NCBI GenBank assembly: GCA_958510875.1 | Contig: OY294069.1 | Span: forward strand, 166,159,111 to 166,223,110 | From: Endomychus coccineus | Lineage: Eukaryota; Arthropoda; Insecta; Coleoptera; Endomychidae | DNA length: 64,000 bases | Direction of reading: 5' to 3' | In this document: piece after piece, positions 40,801 through 52,262 of the stretch | How positions within the stretch are numbered: the stretch's first letter is position 1 | Layout of the letters: each line of letters opens with the position of its first letter | Position numbers and translations under genes: made by a program | The notes under the pieces: model-generated | Seen by the model: the letters and a program-made list of their open reading frames with translations, nothing else | The model's database searches: none | Told to the model about the DNA's origin: nothing

Positions 40801-42035
40801 AAGGAGGTTCGGTAGTGTTAGCGGCAGTGGCGTATAATAAAAAAAATAAAAACGTGTGGCACTCGGGGACTGCCGCGGTGAAGCTAGCATAGCATTTTTT
40901 CTCAACTTATGCAATTATAATTATTTATTTATTTTTAATTTAAGCAGTATTTTTTTTTCTTTGATATTAATTCAAGTTTTTTCTTTGATATTAATTCAAG
41001 TTACACTTTTTGAGCGTGGTGACCGATAAAAAAACAATTTTTTTTCTTTTATTGAATAAATGAGAAGTTAATATCGTTTAAAATATTTTAATTATCTTAC
41101 AATACATGTGGGTTATTCAGGAATTTGTTATCATTGAAACTATAGGTTTATGGTAACTGAAATAAGAGACATAAGTTTGAGACTTGATATCCTCTAAATA
41201 TCTGGTAAATACCGCGTCAATGGTGGCCCCATATTTTGTTGTGGATTCTTGTGGATCATTATTCATTTTCAAATTCAATTTTTCCGAAAGAAAAGTTGTC
41301 AACCGCTCTGATTTTTTATCAGCGAAGTTGATGTTGAAATCGCCAGCCAAGATAAGTGGAAATTTATTACCATTTGTACCAAGTATTTTCGACCCTTCTT
41401 CAGTGTACTCCAGTAAAGTGCGATGAATAAAATGCTCTACCTCGTCCAATTTTGGATTCGGAGAAATGTTAATTGCTACCATGACTATGTGTAGGCCATT
41501 TCTAAGTTTGCATAAGCACGCACAAATATCTCCAAAAAATGAGCGCCTAACATTAACATCGCTAACGTGGGCAATATTTATTTCAATATTCGGAGTCATA
41601 ATATTAGTTACATTATTATTATTTTGGTAAATAGCTACCCCACCTTTTGGAACAGTATCTCGTTTGAATTGAACAATACAATTGAAATTAGGTATTTCAA
41701 TCGGATTATCATGCGCCATGCAAGATTCGGTAAGAAGTAACACATTTGTTTGTCTCGTAACTGAATCTTGTAAATCGTATTTGTGACTATTTAGACTTTG
41801 GCAATTGAAAGTCATTATTGAAATGCCATTTCTATTACTAAGGAAATCTAAGACACTTTGAGCTGTCGTCTGAACACTATTTAAAGGCAGTCTTTTGATT
41901 TCTTGCAACAAAGATGCAGTCGATGCAGCTTGCCTTCGATTATTATAAAACTTGAATCTAGAATTATCGTTTTTTGTCGTGATATACAATTTTTCAATAT
42001 TAGTCACCCGAGAGAGCGCAACATAAACGAGTTCC
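40801..42035 (-). mobile_element. Helentron 3' part: Pif1 helicase end plus EEP endonuclease
   Basis: From 42035 the minus strand reads QELVYVALSRVTNIEKLYIT, helicase motif VI of Helitron Rep/Hel proteins, then directly a C-terminal endonuclease/exonuclease/phosphatase domain (41117-42007): IMTFNCQSLNSH, VLLLTESC, LILAGDFNINF, GATIDAVFTR, YFSYHKPIVS. This fusion defines Helentrons. The last motif, normally SDHxP, has Tyr for Asp, so the nuclease is probably inactive although the 296-codon frame is open. Sequence 40830-40900 (cggggactgccgcggtgaagc) probably belongs to the element's terminal non-coding part. Confidence 0.88.
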
Positions 42036-42039
42036 TGTT

Positions 42040-42512
42040 ATTTTTCGTTACGGAATTTCTTGATTCGGTTGCCGCGCTCAAAGCCCGCGATAAAAGCTAT
42101 ATGCAATATATGCAATAGCTTAATAGAAACAGGTACTCTCAGGTCTCTGCTACGCGCGTCTAACGTATAAACTCTAACTGACGCGTAGCGAGCTCCTAGT
42201 AAGAGGCATATGTCAAAATGATTTCGTTCGTAGCTAATTACATAGGACGTCTGGAGTTCGTGCAATTGTTTTTAGATAATTCGAACCTTCTTATTTCGAT
42301 AGGCCACGTGAAAATCCCGGAGTCTAAAGCGCTAGAGTGTTATAACATTCGTATAAAATAGCGAAATTTCTCACATTTAGAAACTTCAAATTAATTAATT
42401 AATTTGACACATGTTAGGTGTTTAGGTCTTACATTATTTTTCGTTACGGAATTTCTTGATTCGGTCGCCGCGCCCAAAGCCCGCGATAAAAGCTGTATGC
42501 AATAGCTTAATA
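42040..42512. repeat. ~75-bp direct repeat flanking a Helentron-associated spacer
   Basis: ttcgttacggaatttcttga and the following ccgcg-cccgcgataaaagct stretch occur at 42045-42118 and again at 42438-42511. The 320 bp between them share sequence with the interior of the 27959-28910 element. Confidence 0.75.
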
Positions 42513-42555
42513 CACTATTAATTTCAAAGAGGCACATTTTAATTTCTAATTTACT

Positions 42556-42635
42556 TTACTCTGATGATGGCTACTTGGTGGCTGAAAAGTCCTCAGTACT
42601 TTAACAGTATTTTTAGTGGATAAGGGTGATTATTT
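42556..42635 (+). repeat. Penelope-type terminal hairpin followed by array-unit sequence
   Basis: ctgatgatggctacttggt then ggctgaaaagtcctcag forms a hairpin with flanking CTGATGA and GAAA, followed at ~42606 by tttaacagtatttttagtgg and ataagggtgattattta, the start of the 72-bp array unit, here in single copy. Confidence 0.7.
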
Positions 42636-42637
42636 AT

Positions 42638-42785
42638 AGAATTACTTTGTTTTCATACCACTTTTAATAATAACATGAGAATGTTACTGCAGTTTCAACA
42701 GCGAAGTGTCATTATGAAACAGATATCTCTTTTTCAAGTTATTATTAAAAGTGGTAATAAACAAAGTAATTGTTCTTTCATTTAA
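42638..42785. repeat. small palindrome (~36-bp arms)
   Basis: gaattactttgttttcatacc-acttttaataataac is mirrored by gttattattaaaagtggtaa-taaacaaagtaattg around a ~70-bp loop. Confidence 0.75.
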
Positions 42786-43349
42786 TCATTTGATTAGACC
42801 ATAATTGTTTAGTCCAGTAAAGAAATATAATATATCTTTTATAAGGTTCATTACAGTTTTATAAACTTTCCATTCATAGAATATTGTTTGCAACATGTTA
42901 CCGTGGGAAAGTAAAACCATTTTAGCTACGTTTGTTTTGTCCAGTAAAAGGACCCCGAAGCAAATACCAATTACACGCAAAAAGGATAATTATGTTAAGG
43001 GCTTTATGACAAGTGAAAGATCAGTCGAATCAGGACAAATGAGTGCCAAGGACTGACAATTTTTATTTAGTTTCTCTCTTATAACAAATATTCAAGAACA
43101 TCCATTGTGAAGGTGGTATACTTGAAACATTTGTGAATGTGATGAGATAGGTTTGCTTCATTATTCTTCAAAAATTGAAATTAAATATAAATTTTAAAGT
43201 GAAACGTAATAATTTTCATATGAAAAATTCTTAAATAAATATCTACTTGTTGTCGACAAGTTACGCTTTCGTCCAGAATATCTTTTGTCATGTTTTGTGC
43301 CCTTGCTGGTTAATAAAATTTGGAGTTGGTTGCGGGGAGGTCAAGTAAC
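42786..43349. other. no recognised content
   Basis: AT-rich with no frame or repeat of note. Confidence 0.5.
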
Positions 43350-43925
43350 TAAAACCACTTAAGCTCTGTTGCCATCACCGTTTGGAGGGGGGGGGGGGCT
43401 TTGCCCCCAAATGCACGTATGCCACTTAACTGGGCCCATTGTGCGTCTCATGGTCAAAAGCCTATTCTAGCAGGTTTGTGGGCCGCCACAAACTCAGAAT
43501 ATTGCCAGTCCTAGCTACCATAAGTTCTTCTGGGTGAAGTTTTGATTCACCGAAGTATCGGTGGGTGAGGGATGCTAATGCTGGGCATTCCAACAGGATG
43601 TGAGAGGGAGTTTCTTCAGCCTCTCTGCATTTCCTACATATTGGAACATCTGCGATGCCCATAGTATGAAGGTGTCATTAAGACAACAGTGGCCGGTTAG
43701 GATTCCAGTCATCTCTCTGAGGTCCCTCCGGTTCAGAGAAAGAAGTTTCATGGAGAGCCTAGGCACAGGCTTTTTGAAGAAGAGCTTGGCCTGCTTCATG
43801 CGTTCATGCAGTTCAGACCATTCTTTATTCAGTCAGCCCAGAAGGGCGAGAACCCCCACGCAATTTGATAAAGCGACCATTGGCTCCGGCCGACAGGGGC
43901 GCCAAACGACCCTTGCATGACCAGG
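43350..43925 (-). mobile_element. LINE 3' fragment (RNase H end and Cys/His tail)
   Basis: Minus strand 43575-43799 reads KLLSLNRRDLREMTGILTGH and 43462-43662 reads PICRKCREAEETPSHILLEC, SLWRPTNLLE. It is the same family as the tail at 24970-25300. A G homopolymer lies at 43387-43400. Confidence 0.85.
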
Positions 43926-44872
43926 TTCGTTGCCGACGTTTCGACTTTTATAAAGTCAAACTTCAAGGTACTACAATAAGGATTATGATTACTACTGGTT
44001 TTGATAAATAAAAACAAAGAAGGGTGGCAAAATGAGGTTGGGAATTAAATGATGAAAAATACATTGAGGTTAATAAAATACATGTAAATTTATATTATAA
44101 ATAGTTCAACTCACTGACACGTATTAAAATGGATGAAAATTTAAAAGTGACTATAGAAAATAACAGGTTACTTACAATACCAATGGGTTTTTTGTGGTGA
44201 AAGCATTTAAATAAGTACGGACATTTACATATAAACTTGAATATTTGTATATTCACTATTCAGAAGTTAATATTTGTCTACTACGAAGAGAGAGTTTGTA
44301 TTCGAATGAAGTTATTCCATGGAGATTGAAAGGATTTTCTTTTTATTGGTTGATTCGTGATTTCTTATATATTCATGTCAACGTAACGTGTGATCAAAGG
44401 CGTACTGGATTTGTTGTTATCTTGCTATTAAATGACTTATTAAAAAATAGTAAGAATTAAATAAAAATTGGGTATCTGTTTTTATATTAAAATCACTTTC
44501 ATATGTTTTTATATTTATCATCTCTTGCATAATTATTTGTTGATAGTTGTGTTGTTTTCCTACAATTTTAGTATTTTCAAAATCAAGTTTGTGTAAATTT
44601 TTGTTTGTATATTCTGCAAGACCTGTTTTATTTGTAGTTTCTATAATGTTTTCGATTGTTTTGATTTTAACGTGGTGAAATACTTTTTAACGGTGTTTTT
44701 ATTTTTGAAAGCAATATTGAAGGGCACATCCGTAAATATCTTCAGTAACATTCTTAGGAAAAATCTGTTTTCTCTTGGTTCATTGAAAAGGAGTTTGTTA
44801 GTTAATTTTGTAGGGTAATTGTTTTTTAAAAGATATTTTTTGATTGTTTTAAGATTTTTTTGGTGGGATCAA
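43926..44872 (-). mobile_element. Penelope-like element C-terminal part
   Basis: Reverse strand 44680-44872 gives LKTIKKYLLKNNYPTKL and DVPFNIAFKNKNTVKKYF (linker after the RT). 44450-44620 gives TGLAEYTNKNLHKLDFENTK and NYQQIIMQEMINIKTYESDF, the GIY-YIG C-terminal region. The terminal hairpin with gaaacgtcggc is at 43931-43968. The RT domain that should lie to the right is absent; the tandem array starts ~50 bp away. Confidence 0.8.
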
Positions 44873-44924
44873 TGTAGGGCCCTATATTTAAAATAATGTT
44901 AGTTTTTTGAGTAGTCGGAAAGCT

Positions 44925-47900
44925 TTAACAGTAGTTTTAGTGGATAAGGGTGATTATTTCTTATTTACAGTGTATCCACAGTGTGAACTTAGTGATTTAA
45001 CAGTACTTTTAGTGGATAAGGGTGATTATTTCTTATTTACAGTGTATCCACAGTGTGAACTTAGTGATTTAACAGTACTTTTAGTGGATAAGGGTGATTA
45101 TTTCTTATTTACAGTGTATCCACAGTGTGAACTTAGTGATTTAACAGTACTTTTAGTGGATAAGGGTGATTATTTCTTATTGATAGTGTATCCACAGTGT
45201 GAACTCGCTACTTTCACAGTACTTTTAGTGGATAAGGGTGTTTATTTCTTATTTACAGTGTATCCACAGTGTGAACTTAGTGATTTAACAGTACTTTTAG
45301 TGGATAAGGGTGATTATTTCTTATTGATAGTGTATCCACAGTGTGAACTCGCTACTTTCACAGTACTTTTAGTGGATAAGGGTGTTTATTTCTTATTTAC
45401 AGTGTATCCACAGTGTGAACTTAGTGATTTAACAGTACTTTTAGTGGATAAGGGTGATTATTTCTTATTGATAGTGTATCCACAGTGTGAACTCGCTACT
45501 TTCACAGTACTTTTAGTGGATAAGGGTGATTATTTCTTATTGATAGTGTATCCACAGTGTGAACTCGCTACTTTCACAGTACTTTTAGTGGATAAGGGTG
45601 TTTATTTCTTATTTACAGTGTATCCACAGTGTGAACTTAGTGATTTAACAGTACTTTTAGTGGATAAGGGTGATTATTTCTTATTGATAGTGTATCCACA
45701 GTGTGAACTCGCTACTTTCACAGTACTTTTAGTGGATAAGGGTGATTATTTCTTATTTACAGTGTATCCACAGTGTGAACTTAGTGATTTAACAGTACTT
45801 TTAGTGGATAAGGGTGATTATTTCTTATTGATAGTGTATCCACAGTGTGAACTCGCTACTTTCACAGTACTTTTAGTGGATAAGGGTGTTTATTTCTTAT
45901 TTACAGTGTATCCACAGTGTGAACTTAGTGATTTAACAGTACTTTTAGTGGATAAGGGTGATTATTTCTTATTGATAGTGTATCCACAGTGTGAACTCGC
46001 TACTTTCACAGTACTTTTAGTGGATAAGGGTGATTATTTCTTATTGATAGTGTATCCACAGTGTGAACTCGCTACTTTCACAGTACTTTTAGTGGATAAG
46101 GGTGTTTATTTCTTATTTACAGTGTATCCACAGTGTGAACTTAGTGATTTAACAGTACTTTTAGTGGATAAGGGTGATTATTTCTTATTGATAGTGTATC
46201 CACAGTGTGAACTCGCTACTTTCACAGTACTTTTAGTGGATAAGGGTGTTTATTTCTTATTTACAGTGTATCCACAGTGTGAACTTAGTGATTTAACAGT
46301 ACTTTTAGTGGATAAGGGTGATTATTTCTTATTGATAGTGTATCCACAGTGTGAACTCGCTACTTTCACAGTACTTTTAGTGGATAAGGGTGTTTATTTC
46401 TTATTTACAGTGTATCCACAGTGTGAACTTAGTGATTTAACAGTACTTTTAGTGGATAAGGGTGATTATTTCTCATTTATAGTGTATCCACAGTGTGAAC
46501 TCGCTACTTTCACAGTACTTTTAGTGGATAAGGGTGTTTATTTCTTATTTACAGTGTATCCACAGTGTGAACTTAGTGATTTAACAGTACTTTTAGTGGA
46601 TAAGGGTGATTATTTCTCATTTATAGTGTATCCACAGTGTGAACTCGCTACTTTCACAGTACTTTTAGTGGATAAGGGTGTTTATTTCTTATTTATAGTG
46701 TATCCACAGTGTGAACTCGCTACTTTCACAGTACTTTTAGTGGATAAGGGTGTTTATTTCTTATTTACAGTGTATCCACAGTGTGAACTTAGTGATTTAA
46801 CAGTACTTTTAGTGGATAAGGGTGATTATTTCTTATTTATAGTGTATCCACAGTGTGAACTCAGTAGTTTAACAGTAGTTTTAGTGGATGAGGGTGATTA
46901 TTTCTCATTTATAGTGTATCCACAGTGTGAACTCGCTACTTTCACAGTACTTTTAGTGGATAAGGGTGTTTATTTCTTATTTGCAGTGAATCACAGTATG
47001 AACTAGGTATTTTAACAGTACTTTTAGTGGATACGGGTGATTATTTCTTATTTATAGTGTATCCACAGTGTGAACTTAGTGATTTAATAGTAGTGGATAA
47101 GGGTGATTATTTCTTATTTATAGTGTATCCATAGTGTGTTCACACTACTTTAACAGTACTTTTAGTGGATAAGGGTGATTATTTCTCATTTATAGTGTAT
47201 CCACAGTGTGAACTCGGTACTTTCACAGTACTTTTAGTGGATAAGGGTGTTTATTTCTTATTTACAGGGAATCCACACAAACTAGGTATTTTAACAGTAC
47301 TTTTAGTGGATACAGGTGATTATTTCTTATTTATAGTGTATCCATAGTGTGTTCACACTACTTTAACAGTACTTTTAGAGGATAAGGGTGATTATTTCTC
47401 ATTTATAGTGTACCCACAGTGTGAACTTAGTGATTTAACAGTACTTTTAGTGGATAAGGGTGATTATTTCTTATTTATAGTGTATCCACAGTGTGAACTC
47501 AGTAGTTTAACAGTAGTTTTAGTGGATGAGGGTGATTATTTCTCATTTATAGTGTATCCACAGTGTGAACTCGCTACTTTCACAGTACTTTTAGTGGATA
47601 AGGGTGTTTATTTCTTATTTACAGTGAATCACAGTATGAACTAGGTATTTTAACAGTACTTTTAGTGGATACGGGTGATTATTTCTTATTTATAGTGTAT
47701 CCACAGTGTGAACTTAGTGATTTAATAGTAGTGGATAAGGGTGATTATTTCTTATTTATAGTGTATCCATAGTGTGTTCACACTACTTTAACAGTACTTT
47801 TAGTGGATAAGGGTGATTATTTCTCATTTATAGTGTATCCACAGTGTGAACTCGGTACTTTCACAGTACTTTTAGTGGATAAGGGTGTTTATTTCTTATT

Positions 47901-50900
47901 TACAGGGAATCCACACAAACTAGGTATTTTAACAGTACTTTTAGTGGATACAGGTGATTATTTCTTATTTATAGTGTATCCATAGTGTGTTCACACTACT
48001 TTAACAGTACTTTTAGAGGATAAGGGTGATTATTTCTCATTTATAGTGTACCCACAGTGTGAACTTAGTGATTTAACAGTACTTTTAGTGGATAAGGGTG
48101 ATTATTTCTCATTTATAGTGTATCCACAGTGTGAACTCGCTACTTTCACAGTACTTTTAGTGGATAAGGGTGTTTATTTCTTATTTACAGTGAATCACAG
48201 TATGAACTAGGTATTTTAACAGTACTTTTAGTGGATACGGGTGATTATTTCTTATTTATAGTGTATCCACAGTGTGAACTTAGTGATTTAATAGTAGTGG
48301 ATAAGGGTGATTATTTCTTATTTATAGTGTATCCATAGTGTGTTCACACTACTTTAACAGTACTTTTAGTGGATAAGGGTGATTATTTCTCATTTATAGT
48401 GTATCCACAGTGTGAACTCGGTACTTTCACAGTACTTTTAGTGGATAAGGGTGTTTATTTCTTATTTACAGGGAATCCACACAAACTAGGTATTTTAACA
48501 GTACTTTTAGTGGATACAGGTGATTATTTCTTATTTATAGTGTATCCATAGTGTGTTCACACTACTTTAACAGTACTTTTAGAGGATAAGGGTGATTATT
48601 TCTCATTTATAGTGTACCCACAGTGTGAACTTAGTGATTTAACAGTACTTTTAGTGGATAAGGGTGATTATTTCTTATTTATAGTGTATCCACAGTGTGA
48701 ACTCAGTAGTTTAACAGTAGTTTTAGTGGATGAGGGTGATTATTTCTCATTTATAGTGTATCCACAGTGTGAACTCGCTACTTTCACAGTACTTTTAGTG
48801 GATAAGGGTGTTTATTTCTTATTTACAGTGAATCACAGTATGAACTAGGTATTTTAACAGTACTTTTAGTGGATACGGGTGATTATTTCTTATTTATAGT
48901 GTATCCACAGTGTGAACTTAGTGATTTAATAGTAGTGGATAAGGGTGATTATTTCTTATTTATAGTGTATCCATAGTGTGTTCACACTACTTTAACAGTA
49001 CTTTTAGTGGATAAGGGTGATTATTTCTCATTTATAGTGTATCCACAGTGTGAACTCGGTACTTTCACAGTACTTTTAGTGGATAAGGGTGTTTATTTCT
49101 TATTTACAGGGAATCCACACAAACTAGGTATTTTAACAGTACTTTTAGTGGATACAGGTGATTATTTCTTATTTATAGTGTATCCATAGTGTGTTCACAC
49201 TACTTTAACAGTACTTTTAGAGGATAAGGGTGATTATTTCTCATTTATAGTGTACCCACAGTGTGAACTTAGTGATTTAACAGTACTTTTAGTGGATAAG
49301 GGTGATTATTTCTCATTTATAGTGTATCCACAGTGTGAACTCGCTACTTTCACAGTACTTTTAGTGGATAAGGGTGTTTATTTCTTATTTACAGTGAATC
49401 ACAGTATGAACTAGGTATTTTAACAGTACTTTTAGTGGATACGGGTGATTATTTCTTATTTATAGTGTATCCACAGTGTGAACTTAGTGATTTAATAGTA
49501 GTGGATAAGGGTGATTATTTCTTATTTATAGTGTATCCATAGTGTGTTCACACTACTTTAACAGTACTTTTAGTGGATAAGGGTGATTATTTCTCATTTA
49601 TAGTGTATCCACAGTGTGAACTCGGTACTTTCACAGTACTTTTAGTGGATAAGGGTGTTTATTTCTTATTTACAGGGAATCCACACAAACTAGGTATTTT
49701 AACAGTACTTTTAGTGGATACAGGTGATTATTTCTTATTTATAGTGTATCCATAGTGTGTTCACACTACTTTAACAGTACTTTTAGAGGATAAGGGTGAT
49801 TATTTCTCATTTATAGTGTACCCACAGTGTGAACTTAGTGATTTAACAGTACTTTTAGTGGATAAGGGTGATTATTTCTTATTTATAGTGTATCCACAGT
49901 GTGAACTCAGTAGTTTAACAGTAGTTTTAGTGGATGAGGGTGATTATTTCTCATTTATAGTGTATCCACAGTGTGAACTCGCTACTTTCACAGTACTTTT
50001 AGTGGATAAGGGTGTTTATTTCTTATTTACAGTGAATCACAGTATGAACTAGGTATTTTAACAGTACTTTTAGTGGATACGGGTGATTATTTCTTATTTA
50101 TAGTGTATCCACAGTGTGAACTTAGTGATTTAATAGTAGTGGATAAGGGTGATTATTTCTTATTTATAGTGTATCCATAGTGTGTTCACACTACTTTAAC
50201 AGTACTTTTAGTGGATAAGGGTGATTATTTCTCATTTATAGTGTATCCACAGTGTGAACTCGGTACTTTCACAGTACTTTTAGTGGATAAGGGTGTTTAT
50301 TTCTTATTTACAGGGAATCCACACAAACTAGGTATTTTAACAGTACTTTTAGTGGATACAGGTGATTATTTCTTATTTATAGTGTATCCATAGTGTGTTC
50401 ACACTACTTTAACAGTACTTTTAGAGGATAAGGGTGATTATTTCTCATTTATAGTGTACCCACAGTGTGAACTTAGTGATTTAACAGTACTTTTAGTGGA
50501 TAAGGGTGATTAGTTCTTATTTATAGTGTAGGTATCCATAGTGTGTTCACACTACTTTAACAGTATTTCTAGTGGATAAGGGTGATTATTTCTCATTTAT
50601 AGTGTATCCACAGTGTGAACTCGGTACTTTCACAGTACTTTTAGTGGATAAGGGTGTTTATTTCTTATTTACAGGGAATCCACACAAACTAGGTATTTTA
50701 ACAGTACTTTTAGTGGATACAGGTGATTATTTCTTATTTATAGTGTATCCATAGTGTGTTCACACTACTTTAACAGTACTTTTAGAGGATAAGGGTGATT
50801 ATTTCTCATTTATAGTGTACCCACAGTGTGAACTTAGTGATTTAACAGTACTTTTAGTGGATAAGGGTGATTATTTCTTATTTATAGTGTAGGTATCCAT

Positions 50901-52262
50901 AGTGTGTTCACACTACTTTAACAGTATTTCTAGTGGATAAGGGTGATTATTTCTCATTTATAGTGTATCCACAGTGTGAACTCGGTACTTTCACAGTACT
51001 TTTAGTGGATAAGGGTGTTTATTTCTTATTTACAGGGAATCCACACAAACTAGGTATTTTAACAGTACTTTTAGTGGATACAGGTGATTATTTCTTATTT
51101 ATAGTGTATCCATAGTGTGTTCACACTACTTTAACAGTACTTTTAGTGGATAAGGGTGATTATTTCTCATTTATAGTGTATCCACAGTGTGAACTCGGTA
51201 CTTTCACAGTACTTTTAGTGGATAAGGGTGTTTATTTCTTATTTACAGGGAATCCACACAAACTAGGTATTTTAACAGTACTTTTAGTGGATACAGGTGA
51301 TTATTTCTTATTTATAGTGTATCCATAGTGTGTTCACACTACTTTAACAGTACTTTTAGAGGATAAGGGTGATTATTTCTCATTTATAGTGTACCCACAG
51401 TGTGAACTTAGTGATTTAACAGTACTTTTAGTGGATAAGGGTGATTATTTCTTATTTATAGTGTATCCACAGTGTGAACTCAGTAGTTTAACAGTAGTTT
51501 TAGTGGATGAGGGTGATTATTTCTCATTTATAGTGTATCCACAGTGTGAACTCGCTACTTTCACAGTACTTTTAGTGGATAAGGGTGTTTATTTCTTATT
51601 TACAGTGAATCACAGTATGAACTAGGTATTTTAACAGTACTTTTAGTGGATACGGGTGATTATTTCTTATTTATAGTGTATCCACAGTGTGAACTTAGTG
51701 ATTTAATAGTAGTGGATAAGGGTGATTATTTCTTATTTATAGTGTATCCATAGTGTGTTCACACTACTTTAACAGTACTTTTAGTGGATAAGGGTGATTA
51801 TTTCTCATTTATAGTGTATCCACAGTGTGAACTCGGTACTTTCACAGTACTTTTAGTGGATAAGGGTGTTTATTTCTTATTTACAGGGAATCCACACAAA
51901 CTAGGTATTTTAACAGTACTTTTAGTGGATACAGGTGATTATTTCTTATTTATAGTGTATCCATAGTGTGTTCACACTACTTTAACAGTACTTTTAGAGG
52001 ATAAGGGTGATTATTTCTCATTTATAGTGTACCCACAGTGTGAACTCAGTAGTTTAACAGTAGTTTTAGTGGATGAGGGTGATTATTTCTCATTTATAGT
52101 GTATCCACAGTGTGAACTCGCTACTTTCACAGTACTTTTAGTGGATAAGGGTGTTTATTTCTTATTTACAGTGAATCCACACAAACTAGGTATTTTAACA
52201 GTACTTTTAGTGGATACGGGTGATTATTTCTTATTTATAGTGTATCCACAGTGTGAAGTCTC
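44925..52262 (+). repeat. 7.3-kb tandem array of a 72-bp unit with higher-order structure
   Basis: The unit runs acagtacttttagtggataa, gggtgattatttcttattta, cagtgtatccacagtgtgaa, cttagtgattta (72 bp). About 29 units in 44925-46990 keep exact 72-bp spacing and alternate as 144-bp dimers. From 46990 on, units of 65-74 bp form larger repeats: a marker phrase recurs at 47165, 47803, 48369, 49007, 49573, 50211, 50572, 50933, 51146 and 51784 (steps 638, 566, 638, 566, 638, 361, 361, 213, 638). Each unit carries the inverted pair gtggata/tatccac. Because 72 is divisible by three, a 699-codon frame (44907-47006) of 24-residue repeats is open; I do not treat it as a protein. Confidence 0.97.

Noticed and set aside
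44907..47006. Long open frame as a real repetitive membrane or structural protein
   Set aside because: It lies wholly within the satellite, lacks a signal or unique domain, and the same unit runs out of frame for the next 5 kb; open length follows from a 72-bp period.
44925..52262. CRISPR-like array
   Set aside because: There are no unique spacers between repeats, the host is an animal, and whole units repeat head to tail.
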